From assembly GCF_027921845.1 (NCBI RefSeq), contig NZ_BSEN01000001.1:20564-84563 (forward strand): a DNA stretch of 64,000 bases, written 5' to 3'. Source of the DNA: Leifsonia poae. Its GTDB lineage: Bacteria; Actinomycetota; Actinomycetes; Actinomycetales; Microbacteriaceae. Below the pieces are notes generated by a model. The model was given only the letters and a program-made list of their open reading frames with translations. It was not told where the DNA came from and did no database searches. Shown here one piece after another: positions 9,928-19,060 of the stretch (position 1 is the first letter of the stretch; each line of letters begins with the position of its first letter). A program made the position numbers and the translations under genes.

Positions 9928-10277
9928 CCGGGATGGACGCCTTCGAGACCACAGCCCTGATCGGCGCGGCCGCCCTTCCGCTGGCTCACGAGATCGTTCA
10001 GGACGACCAACGGGTCTCGGGAGAGCCGGCGACCGGGCTCGTCGAACTCGGAACGTTCGGCGGTCTCGAGATCGGCGTCTGGGAGATGACAACCGGAGCC
10101 ATGACCGACGTCGAGGCGGACGAGCTGTTCGTCGTCGTCGCCGGGCGGGCGACGATCGCTTTCGAGGCATCCGGAGTGGTGCTGGCGATCGGACCGGGTG
10201 ACATCGTGCGGCTCACCGAGGGAGACCGCACCACCTGGACCGTGACCGAGACGCTGCGCAAGGTCTACCTGACGTAG
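9924..10277 (+). CDS. small cupin-domain protein in the polyamine operon
   Basis: 117 aa. A single cupin barrel covers most of the length, with the segments GVWEMTTGAMTDVEADELFVVVAGRATI and IGPGDIVRLTEGDRTTWTVTETLRKVY. The pattern is that of the ureidoglycine-aminohydrolase-like cupins (DUF861 type) often found in amine and amino-acid catabolic operons. It begins in an ATGA overlap with potC, so it is the last gene of the oxidase-importer operon, and its stop abuts the PucR stop. The usual metal-binding His pair is not obvious, so it may sense or bind a ligand and not act as an enzyme. Function unknown. Confidence 0.82.
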   Translation: MTGMDAFETTALIGAAALPLAHEIVQDDQRVSGEPATGLVELGTFGGLEIGVWEMTTGAMTDVEADELFVVVAGRATIAFEASGVVLAIGPGDIVRLTEGDRTTWTVTETLRKVYLT

Positions 10278-11927
10278 CTAGCGCGGGTACCCGTCCGCAC
10301 GCCGCGCGAGCAGTGCGGCATGCAGGGCGCTCAGGGTCTCGCCGTCGTCGAGGTCCATCCCGAGCAGGTCCTCGATCAGCGCGATCCGCTGGTAGAACAC
10401 CGAGCGGGAGAGGTGGCTCGCCCCCGCCGCCCGCGTGCGATTGCCCGGGTGCGTCAGATACGCGCGCAGCACCTCCAGCAGGTCGCCGCCGTTGGCCAGG
10501 TCGTACTCGATCAACGGGCGCAGCATCTGCTCGCTGTGCTCCTGCATGCGCGGATCGCTTCCCATCGCGTTCACGAGCCGCAGCAGCGGCCGGCGCTCGA
10601 CCCGGTGCACCACGGCTGTTCGCCCGCGCCCGGAGTCCGCGCGGCCGAGCAGCTCGGTCGCCTCCTCGATCGAGGCCAGCAGTCCCGGGATGCCCGGAGC
10701 CTCGGATCCCACGGCGAGCTGCACCGAGTTCTCCGGCGACCGCAGCTCTCGTGCGACCGCCCGGGCGATGTCCCCGAACACGGCGTCGGTGATCGGGCGC
10801 CCGCGGCGCACCGAGAGCGCCAGCACGACCGTTCCCCGGTTCTGGGACGGGTGGGCGGCGGCGAGCGCATCGGCTCCGACCTCCCTGGCCGCCGTCAGCG
10901 CGGCCGCGACGACACGTGCGGCATCCGCGCCGGCCGTTCGAACCGTCACCGCCGCACCGATCAGCGTGCGCCCCGTCACCGCGAATCCGGCCGCCTCGAC
11001 GCGGGCGACGAGCCCGCTCTCGCTGGCGAAGCGGCGCCCGAGCAACGCACCGAGCAGCCGATCGTGACTCTGGCGGGTCCACTCGTCGTCGTCGCGGTCG
11101 GCGAGCCGGCTGAGCGCCAGCGCCACCGCCGCCTGCTCCAGCACGTTCGACCGGCCGGCGGGATGCGGCTCCCCCGGCAGCGCGATCAGGTGACCCCATC
11201 GCGTCCCCCTGGCCTCGACCGGGGTGATCAGCCAGCCGTCGCCGTCGCCGCGGTGGGCGGCCCGTGAGCGGTGCTCCCAATCGTCGAGAGCGTCGTCGGC
11301 GGCGCCGAGCGTCTCCGCGGCGATCACCTGATGGTTGACGTCCTCCAGCACGACGGGCGCTGCCAGCGCCCGGCCGGCCTGCGAGACGATGAAGTCCGCA
11401 GGGCTCCCGCGCAGGCTCAACTCGGTGAACAGGGCGTGGATCTCGTCCCGGGCGCGCAGCGCCACCATCTGGTCGTCGATGATGCGGGAGTGCACGGCCT
11501 CGGTGATGGCGATGAAGCGGACCTCGCGGTGCAGCACGACGAACGGGAGACCGGCTGCCTGGAACGCGGCGACCAGCGCGGGCGGCGCTGTGGGCATCCG
11601 GTCACTCAGCTCGAGCACGAGGCCCGCGACGCCGTCGCGGATCAGCTGGTCGGCGAGCGCGGCGAGCTCTCGCTCGTCGGAAGGCCACCCAACACCCGTC
11701 GAGAGCAGCAGCTCACCTCCGCTGATCAGGCGTGCCGACTGCGCACTCTCCGACACGTGCACCCAGCGAACCGGCCGATCGAGGGCGGCATCGCCCGACA
11801 GCACCTCCGGCAGCGCACGCGCGACGTCGTCGTACCGCAGGATCTCCCGCACGGTGGGGAGGAGCACCGTCGCCGCCTCGTCCGGACGATCTGTTCTGTC
11901 GGGCTCCAACGTGCGACGTTCTGGCAT
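10278..11927 (-). CDS. PucR-family transcriptional regulator
   Basis: 549 aa from the ATG at 11927 (MPERRTLE), chosen because it follows a purine-rich GAGGCGAG; the open frame extends 34 codons further. The N-terminal purine-catabolism (PucR) domain covers about residues 25-150 (VREILRYDDV, GGELLLSTG, VLHREVRFIAITEAVH). The C-terminus has a GGDEF-like region and the PucR helix-turn-helix (YLTHPGNRTRAAGASHLSRSVFYQRIALIEDLLG). It is divergent from the semialdehyde dehydrogenase/aminotransferase pair and convergent with the transporter operon, so it probably senses the amine substrate or a product and controls one or both units. PucR proteins are often activators that respond to catabolite levels. 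Confidence 0.88.
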   Translation of the reverse strand: MPERRTLEPDRTDRPDEAATVLLPTVREILRYDDVARALPEVLSGDAALDRPVRWVHVSESAQSARLISGGELLLSTGVGWPSDERELAALADQLIRDGVAGLVLELSDRMPTAPPALVAAFQAAGLPFVVLHREVRFIAITEAVHSRIIDDQMVALRARDEIHALFTELSLRGSPADFIVSQAGRALAAPVVLEDVNHQVIAAETLGAADDALDDWEHRSRAAHRGDGDGWLITPVEARGTRWGHLIALPGEPHPAGRSNVLEQAAVALALSRLADRDDDEWTRQSHDRLLGALLGRRFASESGLVARVEAAGFAVTGRTLIGAAVTVRTAGADAARVVAAALTAAREVGADALAAAHPSQNRGTVVLALSVRRGRPITDAVFGDIARAVARELRSPENSVQLAVGSEAPGIPGLLASIEEATELLGRADSGRGRTAVVHRVERRPLLRLVNAMGSDPRMQEHSEQMLRPLIEYDLANGGDLLEVLRAYLTHPGNRTRAAGASHLSRSVFYQRIALIEDLLGMDLDDGETLSALHAALLARRADGYPR

Positions 11928-12018
11928 CGACCACTCGCCTCGCTCTCTGTGATCATTGGCATGTAAGCCTACAGTTCCATCCGGGCAATCCGTCCGACAA
12001 GCACCGAGGAGAAGCCGC

Positions 12019-13503
12019 GTGGCCCTCATCCGCCATTACATCGACGGTCAGGCGACCGGCGACCCCGTCCGCACCGGACCCGTCTTCAACCCAGCGACGG
12101 GCGAGCGTCGCCACGACGTCGTGCTCGGCAGCGCCGCCGACGTCGAGCAGGCCATCGCGGCCGCCCGCGCCGCCCTCCCCGGATGGCGCGCCACCAGCCT
12201 CACGAAGCGCGCAGACGTGATGTTCCGCCTCCGTCACCTGCTCGCCGAGCGGTCGGGCGAACTCGCCGCGATCGTCACCGGTGAGCACGGCAAGGTGCTC
12301 TCCGACGCGGCCGGCGAGATCGGTCGCGGCCTCGAGAACGTCGAGTTCGCCTCCGGGCTCATCAACCAGCTCAAAGGCGAGTACAGCCAGCAGGTCTCCT
12401 CGGGCGTCGACGTGCACAGCGTCAAGCAGCCGGTCGGCGTCGTCGCCTGCATCACGCCGTTCAACTTCCCCGTGATGGTGCCCCTCTGGATGGTCGCCAG
12501 CGCGATCGCGTGCGGCAACACCGTCGTGCTCAAGCCGAGCGAGAAGGACCCGAGCGCGTCGGTCTACCTCGCCGAGCTGTTCCGCGAGGCGGGACTCCCT
12601 GCCGGCGTGCTCAACGTGGTGCACGGTGACAAGGTCGCCGTCGACACCCTCCTCGACAGCCCGGATGTCGACGCCGTCAGCTTCGTCGGCTCCACTCCGA
12701 TCGCGCGTGCCATCTACCAGCGCGCGAGCGCCAACGGCAAGCGCGTCCAGGCGCTCGGCGGCGCCAAGAACCACATGGTCGTGCTCGAAGACGCCGACAT
12801 CGAGGCCGCTGCAGACGCCGCCGTCTCCGCTGCCTACGGGTCCGCCGGCGAGCGGTGCATGGCGGTGAGCGTGCTCGTCGCCGTCGGCGACGTCGGCGAC
12901 CGGCTCGTCCCCGCGATCGAACGCCGCCTCGACTCCCTCGTGATCGGCGACGGCACCGACGCGGCGAGCGAGATGGGTCCGCTGATCACCCGCGAGCACC
13001 GCGACAAGGTGGCGTCATACGTCACGGGCGCCGGTGCCGAGGGCGCAACGGTCGTCGTCGACGGCACCGCGAAGCAGTTCGACTCCGACGGCTTCTTCGT
13101 GGGCGTGAGTCTCATCGACGACGTCACCACCGGGATGAAGGTGTACACCGACGAGATCTTCGGCCCCGTGCTGTCGGTCGTCCGGGTCGACACCTTCGAG
13201 GAGGCAGTTGCCCTGGTCAACGCGAACCAGTACGGCAACGGCGTCGCGCTGTTCACCCGCGACGGCGGCGCCGCCCGCCAGTTCGAGTTCGACATCGAGG
13301 TGGGCATGGTCGGCATCAACGTGCCGATCCCCGTTCCGATCGGCGCCTTCTCCTTCGGCGGCTGGAAGAACTCGCTCTTCGGCGACGCGCACATCTACGG
13401 GCCGGAGTCGTTCCACTTCTACACGCGCAGCAAGGTCGTCACCTCGCGCTGGCCCGACCCGCTGCACTCGAAGATCGAACTCGCGTTCCCCGGAAACTCC
13501 TGA
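12019..13503 (+). CDS. mmsA: CoA-acylating (methyl)malonate-semialdehyde dehydrogenase, MmsA-like
   Basis: 494 aa from the GTG at 12019, preceded by GAGGAGAAG. Aldehyde dehydrogenase fold with the NAD-binding [19 protein letters not shown] segment and the catalytic cysteine in [11 protein letters not shown] (about residue 280). The close match to the methylmalonate-semialdehyde dehydrogenase branch ([32 protein letters not shown]) points to oxidation of malonate/methylmalonate semialdehyde to acetyl-/propionyl-CoA. With the adjacent class-III aminotransferase it fits beta-alanine-type or polyamine-chain catabolism. A second paralogue, iolA, lies in the inositol cluster at 40022-41527. Divergent from the PucR gene. 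Confidence 0.88.
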   Translation: MALIRHYIDGQATGDPVRTGPVFNPATGERRHDVVLGSAADVEQAIAAARAALPGWRATSLTKRADVMFRLRHLLAERSGELAAIVTGEHGKVLSDAAGEIGRGLENVEFASGLINQLKGEYSQQVSSGVDVHSVKQPVGVVACITPFNFPVMVPLWMVASAIACGNTVVLKPSEKDPSASVYLAELFREAGLPAGVLNVVHGDKVAVDTLLDSPDVDAVSFVGSTPIARAIYQRASANGKRVQALGGAKNHMVVLEDADIEAAADAAVSAAYGSAGERCMAVSVLVAVGDVGDRLVPAIERRLDSLVIGDGTDAASEMGPLITREHRDKVASYVTGAGAEGATVVVDGTAKQFDSDGFFVGVSLIDDVTTGMKVYTDEIFGPVLSVVRVDTFEEAVALVNANQYGNGVALFTRDGGAARQFEFDIEVGMVGINVPIPVPIGAFSFGGWKNSLFGDAHIYGPESFHFYTRSKVVTSRWPDPLHSKIELAFPGNS

Positions 13504-13526
13504 TCCCGCCCAGTGAGAGGCCTGCC

Positions 13527-14981
13527 ATGACCGACACCATCGACACCAGCACGTCGTCCGCCCCGTCCGCTCCGTCCGCTCCGGCCGCTCCGGCCCGCGA
13601 CGGCTTCACCGATCGGAACGGCGCCTCGCACCCGTTCGGCGACCGCGATGCCGAGACGCAGGTGCGCAGCGACGACCGCAGCCACGTGTTCCACTCCTGG
13701 AGCGCGCAGGCCCAGATCGACCCGTTGCCCATCGCCGCCGGCGCCGGCTCGACGTTCTGGGACTATCGCGGCAACGCGTACCTCGACTTCAGCTCGCAGC
13801 TGGTGAACCTCAACCTCGGCCACCAGCATCCGGATCTCGTGCGCGCCATCCAGGAGCAGGCGGGCCGGCTGGCGACCATCCAGCCGTCGATGGCGAACGA
13901 CGTGCGCGGCGAGCTCGCGCGCCGCATCGCCCGGGTCGCGCCCGGAACGCTCAACCGGGTGTTCTTCACCAACGGCGGCGCCGACGCCAACGAGTACGCG
14001 GTGCGGATGGCGCGCCGCGTCACCGGACGCCGCAAGGTGCTCTCGATGTACCGCTCGTACCACGGCGGCACGTCCACCGCGATCTCGCTCACCGGTGACC
14101 CGCGTCGGTGGGCGAACGAGCCGAGCGACGGGTCGGTCGCGCACTTCTTCGGCCCCTACCTGTACCGGTCGGCGTTCCACTCGACGACGCCGCAGGAGGA
14201 GACGCAGCGTGCCCTCGAGCACCTGGAGAACGTCATCGTGCTCGAAGGCGCTGCGACTGTCGCCGCGATCATCATCGAGACGGTGGTCGGCACGAACGGC
14301 GTGCTGGTCCCTCCGCCCGGCTACCTGGCCGGGGTGCGCGAGCTGTGCGACCGCTACGGCATCGTCTACATCGCCGATGAGGTCATGGTCGGCTTCGGCC
14401 GCATCGGCGAGTGGTTCGCCGTCGACGCCTTCGATGTCGTGCCCGACCTGATCACCTTCGCCAAGGGGGTCAATTCCGGATACGTGCCGCTCGGCGGCGT
14501 CGTGATCTCCGACCGGATCGCCGACTTCTTCGACGACGTGCCGTTCCAGGGCGGCCTCACCTACTCCGGGCATCCGCTGGCCTGCGCCGCCGGTGTCGCG
14601 ACGTTCGAGGTGTTCGAGCGCGACGGCATCCTGGAGCGCGTCCGCGACCTCGGGTCCCGGGTGATCGAGCCGGAGATCACGTCGTGGCTCGACACGCACC
14701 CCTCGCTCGGCGAGGTGCGCGGGCGTGGGCTGTTCTGGGCGCTGGAGCTGGTGCGCGACCGGGAGACCCGGGAGCCGTTCGTGCCGTTCAATGCCACGGG
14801 AGCGGACGCCGCGCCGATGGGCGCCGTGGCCGCCGCGTGCAAGGCGGCGGGCGTCTGGCCGTTCACGCACTTCAACCGGATGCACATCGCGCCGCCGCTG
14901 GTGATCGAGGAGGCCGAACTGCGCCGCGGGCTGGCGGCGATCGACGACGCGCTGACGGTGGCCGACGGGTACGTCCGCTAG
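13527..14981 (+). CDS. class-III pyridoxal-phosphate aminotransferase (omega-amino acid/amine:pyruvate type)
   Basis: 484 aa. It opens with a low-complexity Ser/Ala/Pro stretch (about residues 8-25), then a full class-III fold: NGGADANEYAVRMAR (PLP phosphate binding), YRSYHGGTSTA, IADEVMVGFGR and ITFAKGVNSGYVPLGG with the Schiff-base Lys. It transfers the terminal amino group of an omega-amino acid or diamine to a keto acid, producing a semialdehyde. It sits 23 bases after the CoA-acylating dehydrogenase, so the pair forms a two-step route (amine to semialdehyde to acyl-CoA) next to the polyamine importer. The substrate (beta-alanine, putrescine, GABA or similar) is not resolved. Confidence 0.9.
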   Translation: MTDTIDTSTSSAPSAPSAPAAPARDGFTDRNGASHPFGDRDAETQVRSDDRSHVFHSWSAQAQIDPLPIAAGAGSTFWDYRGNAYLDFSSQLVNLNLGHQHPDLVRAIQEQAGRLATIQPSMANDVRGELARRIARVAPGTLNRVFFTNGGADANEYAVRMARRVTGRRKVLSMYRSYHGGTSTAISLTGDPRRWANEPSDGSVAHFFGPYLYRSAFHSTTPQEETQRALEHLENVIVLEGAATVAAIIIETVVGTNGVLVPPPGYLAGVRELCDRYGIVYIADEVMVGFGRIGEWFAVDAFDVVPDLITFAKGVNSGYVPLGGVVISDRIADFFDDVPFQGGLTYSGHPLACAAGVATFEVFERDGILERVRDLGSRVIEPEITSWLDTHPSLGEVRGRGLFWALELVRDRETREPFVPFNATGADAAPMGAVAAACKAAGVWPFTHFNRMHIAPPLVIEEAELRRGLAAIDDALTVADGYVR

Positions 14982-15024
14982 CCGTCGGTGTGCGCCGGCC
15001 GCGCACATCGACCAGACTGAGGTC

Positions 15025-16122
15025 ATGAGTCAACCAGGTGACGGCCGCGTCGCCGTCTACATCGATTTCGACAACATCGTGATCTCGCGCTACGACCAGG
15101 TGAACGGGCGCAGCCAGTTCCAGCGCGATCGCGCCAAGGCGGGCGCAGACGGCATGGCCACGGATCCCAAGATCGCCCAGCGCCTCCAGAAGGCGACCGT
15201 GGACCTCGGGGCGGTGATCGACTTCGCCTCGTCGTTCGGCACCCTCGTGCTCGACCGCGCCTACGCCGACTGGTCGGCCGCGGTGAACGCCGACTACCGC
15301 GGGCAGCTGGTCGCCCGCGCGGTCGACCTCGTCCAGCTGTTCCCGGCGGCCGCGTACGCGAAGAACGGTGCGGACATCCGCCTGGCCGTCGACGCGGTCG
15401 AAGACCTCTTCCGCCTGCCCGACCTCACCCACGTGGTGATCGTGGCCGGCGACTCCGACTACATCGCGCTCGCCCAGCGCTGCAAGCGGCTCGGCCGCTA
15501 CGTGGTCGGCATCGGGATGGCCGGCTCGACCAGCAAGGCGCTGGCCGCCGCGTGCGACGAGTTCGTGATCTACGACGACCTGCCCGGTGTCGCCCCGATC
15601 GATGCGGGAACCGACCAGACGCTCGACGAGGTCGAGGAGTCGCTCGTCGCCGCCGGCGACGTGGCACCGGTGGCCGAGGGCACCGCCGGGGGCGCCGCCT
15701 CCGGCGCGGAGGGCAGCGACTCTGCGGAGACCGCCGCGCCGGCCAAAACGCCTCGCAAGAAGTCGACCCGCGCCCCGAAGACGGCCCCCGCCGCCGTCGA
15801 GGAGCAGCCGGTGGAGGAGCAGGAGTCGATCGCCGACCGGCAGGCCGCCGCGACCCGCCTGCTCGAGCGTGCGATGCAGCTCGGTCACGAGAAGGACGAC
15901 GCCGAGTGGCTGCACAGCTCGTCGGTGAAGTCGCAGATCAAGCGCATGGATCCGTCGTTCAGCGAGAAGTCGCTCGGCTTCCGGTCGTTCAGCGACTTCC
16001 TCAAGTCGCGCGACGAGCTCGTCGATCTCGACGACAGCACGACCGCTCTCCTGCTGCGCTCGAAGCCGCAGTCTCCCCCGCCGCCCCGCAAGCGCACCCC
16101 GCGACGGGCGTCGTCGTCATGA
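15025..16122 (+). CDS. NYN-domain RNase-like protein with C-terminal LOTUS/OST-HTH domain
   Basis: 365 aa. An N-terminal NYN (PIN-like) nuclease domain (about 8-185) shows the acidic residues of that fold: VYIDFDNIV at the start, NGADIRLAVDAVEDL in the middle and VIVAGDSDYIALAQRCK. A charged Ala/Pro/Lys linker (about 200-265) follows, then a LOTUS/OST-HTH-like domain (about 275-345, with SQIKRMDPSFSEKSLGFRSFSDFLKS). The proteins are thought to act on RNA, the NYN part cutting and the LOTUS part binding. The stop overlaps the next gene (ATGA), so it may be coupled to the oxidoreductase. Its cellular target is unknown. Confidence 0.88.
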   Translation: MSQPGDGRVAVYIDFDNIVISRYDQVNGRSQFQRDRAKAGADGMATDPKIAQRLQKATVDLGAVIDFASSFGTLVLDRAYADWSAAVNADYRGQLVARAVDLVQLFPAAAYAKNGADIRLAVDAVEDLFRLPDLTHVVIVAGDSDYIALAQRCKRLGRYVVGIGMAGSTSKALAAACDEFVIYDDLPGVAPIDAGTDQTLDEVEESLVAAGDVAPVAEGTAGGAASGAEGSDSAETAAPAKTPRKKSTRAPKTAPAAVEEQPVEEQESIADRQAAATRLLERAMQLGHEKDDAEWLHSSSVKSQIKRMDPSFSEKSLGFRSFSDFLKSRDELVDLDDSTTALLLRSKPQSPPPPRKRTPRRASSS

Positions 16123-17069
16123 CCACGGCGCACGGCTGGGTGGCCACCCGCTTCGGCGGCTTCGACGACTGGGAGTTCATCGAGCGCGAGGTGCCGGCTC
16201 CCGGCCAGGGCGAGGTCAGCATCCGGGTGCGGGCGTCCGGGGTCAACCCCGCGGACTACAAGCACGTGTCGATGCCGAACCCCGGGCTGGAGCTGCCGGT
16301 GCCGATCGGGTACGAGGTGGCGGGGATCATCTCGGCCATCGGACCTGACACCGAGATCGCCACCGGAGGCGGACGCGTCGGAGACCCGGTCGTCGCGTTC
16401 CGGATCAGCGGCGGCTATTCGACCGAGCTCACGGTGCCCTCCGGCGATGTGCTGGCCAAGCCCGACGGGCTGGGCTTCCCCGAGGCGGCGAACCTGCTGC
16501 TGGCGGGGTCGACGGCATCGCAGATGCTCCACGTCGTCCGAGCGGCCGAGGGTGAGACGGTGCTGCTGCACGGCGCATCCGGTGCTGTCGGCGTGAGTGT
16601 GCTGCAGCAGGCCCGAGCGCTCGGCGTGCGGGTCGTCGGCACCGCGAGCGAGGCGCGCTTCGACGAGGTCCGCCGATTCGGGGGCATCCCGATCACGTAC
16701 GGAGACGGACTGGTCGAGCGGGCCAGAGACGCCGCGCCGGACGGGTTCGCCGCCGCGCTCGACGCGATCGGCACCGACGAAGCGGTGGATGCGTCGCTCG
16801 AGCTCGTCGACGACCGGTCGCGCATCGTCACCATCGCGGCCGGGCCCCGTGCGGAGCGCAACGGTTTCGTCGCCATCAACGGGCGGCAGCCGCAGAGCAT
16901 GGAGTACCGCGACAGCGTGCGGGCCGACCTGCTGCGCCGCGCAGGAGAGGGCGAACTCGTCGTGCCGATCGCGCGCACGTATCCGCTACCGGATGCGCGC
17001 GAGGCGCTCACGTTTCTGCAGAGTGGTCACCCGGGCGGCAAGCTGGCGCTGCTCTCGCCGCGGCACTGA
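16119..17069 (+). CDS. zinc-less quinone oxidoreductase / medium-chain dehydrogenase
   Basis: 316 aa, medium-chain dehydrogenase/reductase of the quinone oxidoreductase (QOR) branch. N-terminal GroES-like part (VRASGVNPADYKH, GYEVAGIISAIGPD) and a Rossmann domain with VLLHGASGAVGVSVLQQARALG near residue 150 for NADPH. It lacks the zinc-ligand pattern of alcohol dehydrogenases. Probably reduces quinones or enones in the cytosol. The start lies in an ATGA overlap with the NYN-LOTUS gene. An 18-bp tandem repeat follows the stop immediately. Physiological substrate unknown. Confidence 0.9.
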   Translation: MTTAHGWVATRFGGFDDWEFIEREVPAPGQGEVSIRVRASGVNPADYKHVSMPNPGLELPVPIGYEVAGIISAIGPDTEIATGGGRVGDPVVAFRISGGYSTELTVPSGDVLAKPDGLGFPEAANLLLAGSTASQMLHVVRAAEGETVLLHGASGAVGVSVLQQARALGVRVVGTASEARFDEVRRFGGIPITYGDGLVERARDAAPDGFAAALDAIGTDEAVDASLELVDDRSRIVTIAAGPRAERNGFVAINGRQPQSMEYRDSVRADLLRRAGEGELVVPIARTYPLPDAREALTFLQSGHPGGKLALLSPRH

Positions 17070-17103
17070 GGCGGGTCGCGGCGCTACGGCGGGTCGCGGC
17101 GCT
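17070..17103. repeat. 18-bp tandem repeat directly after the quinone oxidoreductase stop
   Basis: The 16-mer GGCGGGTCGCGGCGCT occurs at 17070-17085 and again at 17088-17103 (period 18). It starts on the base after the upstream stop codon and fills most of the gap to the convergent DUF4287 gene. Probably a slippage product. Confidence 0.8.
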
Positions 17104-17110
17104 GGGCGCG

Positions 17111-17398
17111 TTACTGGGGCTTGGTGGCCTTGCCGTCGAGCCAGAGCGTGACGGACTCGTCGCGGTGAACCCCGTCGTCGCCGACGAACTTTTCGCTGAT
17201 CGTCGGACCCTTCGTGATCACGTGCACGAGCGCCATGCCGTGCCCGCGCCCGAGGTCGTAGTCGGTCTTCAACCAATCGAGGATCTCGCCGGCCTTGGTG
17301 CCGGGTCCGTAGCCGCGTTCGGTCGCGAGTTCGACGAACTCGCGCGGCGTCTTGCCGGTCTTGTCTTCGATGTTGTCGAGATATGCCTGGAACGACAT
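17111..17398 (-). CDS. DUF4287-family small protein
   Basis: 95 aa from the ATG at 17398 with ribosome site GAGGGGGA. The sequence MSFQAYLDNIEDKTGKTPREFVELA followed by GTKAGEILDWLKTDYDLGRGHGMALVHVI is the DUF4287 signature. Members are small cytosolic proteins of unknown function found singly or next to DUF5655 proteins; here only the DUF4287 part, with a short tail, is present. It lies 99 bases downstream of the deaminase on the same strand. The longer frame upstream (to 17455) lacks a ribosome site. Confidence 0.9.
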   Translation of the reverse strand: MSFQAYLDNIEDKTGKTPREFVELATERGYGPGTKAGEILDWLKTDYDLGRGHGMALVHVITKGPTISEKFVGDDGVHRDESVTLWLDGKATKPQ

Positions 17399-17497
17399 GC
17401 GGTCTCCCCCTCGTAGTCGTGACGCGGTCGCGTGACACCCCTCGGTGATCGTCACGAGACCGAGCGCCCGTAGCGAGCGCTGATCAGACTGTAGCGG

Positions 17498-17977
17498 TCA
17501 GGCGCGGACGGCGGAACGGTGCAGCAGCTCCCGCACCTCGGATTCGTACCGCGCCACCGGCCCGTCGACGGGAATGTCCGGCGCCACGACGGTGATCGGC
17601 AGCGCCGCGACCGGCCCGGCCGCGAGCCCCCACGACGCCCGCCAGCCGCTGACCTGCGCACTCGAGACGGCGTACACGATGCGCCCGAGGCCGACCCACG
17701 CGTGCGCGGCCGAGCACATCGGGCAGTGCTCCCCCGAGGTGTAGACCGTCGCGGACGCCCGCTCGTCTGGTGTGAGGTTGCCGGCTGCCCAGCGGGCGAT
17801 CTCGAACTCCGGATGCCGCGTCTCGTCGCCGCCGCCGGCACGGTTGCGGTCCTCGAACAACACGTGGCCGTCCGGAGCGATGAGCACAGAGCCGAACGGC
17901 TCGTCGCCGGCTTCGAGCGCCTCGCGGGCGAGTTCCACCGCCCGGGCCAGCCGTTCCACGTCGGTGTCGTCGATCAT
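17498..17977 (-). CDS. nucleoside/base deaminase (CDA fold, guanine- or tRNA-adenosine-deaminase-like)
   Basis: 159 aa. The cytidine-deaminase-like zinc site is visible: HPEFE (residues about 55-59, His ligand plus catalytic Glu, with Pro replacing the common Ala) and EHCPMC (about 84-89, two Cys ligands). DEPFGSVLIAPDG is the usual N-terminal strand. Short length and absence of tRNA-binding extensions argue for free-base or nucleoside deamination over a TadA role. It lies 59 bases downstream of the MscS gene on the same strand. Substrate unknown. Confidence 0.87.
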   Translation of the reverse strand: MIDDTDVERLARAVELAREALEAGDEPFGSVLIAPDGHVLFEDRNRAGGGDETRHPEFEIARWAAGNLTPDERASATVYTSGEHCPMCSAAHAWVGLGRIVYAVSSAQVSGWRASWGLAAGPVAALPITVVAPDIPVDGPVARYESEVRELLHRSAVRA

Positions 17978-18036
17978 GCTGGTCTCCTCGATCGGGATCG
18001 TGTCGCGCCTCGTCAGTGGGCGACGTGTCGGCTTCG

Positions 18037-18867
18037 TCAGATGGCGGGTGGAGGGGTTACCGGAGCGGCGGACTCCGCCGAGCTGACGGTCGCCTCCCGA
18101 TCGGAGAGCTTGGCGGCGAGCGTCTGCACCACCGCGGAGCGAACCGCGGGCCCGTGCGCCGGATGGTGCCAGAACTGCACCAGCAGGGTCACCCGCTTCG
18201 GCTCCACGGTGTCGACCAGCACGCGCACATCCTCGCGCCGGTGCACGCCGTCGGCGGACGCGCAGGCCGTCGCGAGAAGCTCTGCGAGGTCGGCGGGCGT
18301 CTCACTCGGTGCGCGCCCCACGCGCACGTGGACCTCGCTACGGCGACCGGCGCGCTGGGAGTCGTTGACGAAGGTCGACCCGAGCACGACGGAGTTCGGC
18401 ACGTGCACCACGCGCCCATCCGCCGTGTCGATCGCCACCGAGCGCCCGTTCAGCTCGCGCACCGTGCCCGTGTATCCGTCGATGTCCACGACGTCGCCGA
18501 TCACGAACGGACGGCGCGTCTGGATGACGATCCCCGCCGCGAAGTTCTCGGAGACACCGCGGAGCGCCAGCACGGCGATGACCGCCACGATGATGGCCAG
18601 CGCGATCACCGGCTGGATGGGAGCCCCGAGGAACGCGATGGCGACCCCGATGCCGAGCAGGATGATCGTGAGGCGCACCGACCGCGCGATGCGGTTGCGG
18701 GCATCCGTCGACAGGCCGTTGACCTTCGACAGCAACGCCAGCGTTCCGTGCTTCGCGGCAATGCCGAGCACCACACCGAGCACGACGGCGACGATGGCGA
18801 ACACCACCGCCCACGGGTCGAGGGTCGAGAAGAAGCCCGCGGCATCCGGCGTCGCGAAACGAAGCAC
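18037..18867 (-). CDS. small-conductance mechanosensitive channel (MscS family)
   Basis: 276 aa. Three membrane segments (about 18-38, 64-84 and 88-106), the last being the pore-lining helix ending LRGVSENFAAGIVIQTRRPFVIGDVVDIDGYTGTV, which is the hallmark MscS transition into the beta domain. HVPNSVVLGSTFVND follows, then the C-terminal alpha/beta domain. It should relieve osmotic downshock by releasing solutes through the inner membrane. It lies upstream of the deaminase on the same strand and is divergent from the arylsulfatase gene. Confidence 0.92.
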   Translation of the reverse strand: MLRFATPDAAGFFSTLDPWAVVFAIVAVVLGVVLGIAAKHGTLALLSKVNGLSTDARNRIARSVRLTIILLGIGVAIAFLGAPIQPVIALAIIVAVIAVLALRGVSENFAAGIVIQTRRPFVIGDVVDIDGYTGTVRELNGRSVAIDTADGRVVHVPNSVVLGSTFVNDSQRAGRRSEVHVRVGRAPSETPADLAELLATACASADGVHRREDVRVLVDTVEPKRVTLLVQFWHHPAHGPAVRSAVVQTLAAKLSDREATVSSAESAAPVTPPPAI

Positions 18868-19060
18868 TGCCGCCCCCTCCTGCGCCCGGCCGGACGCCCC
18901 GTCTGCTGCAATCTAGCCGGGGTCACCGGACGGTGTCCATCCGTTCGCCGCGCGTCTGCTGTATTCCGCGATCGTTCCCTTGTCGCCCGATATTCCCATA
19001 TGCCAGGGTCGAGGTGCGGGCCTCCCGTCCCGGCTGGTCCGCTTCGACGAGGGGTGGGGT

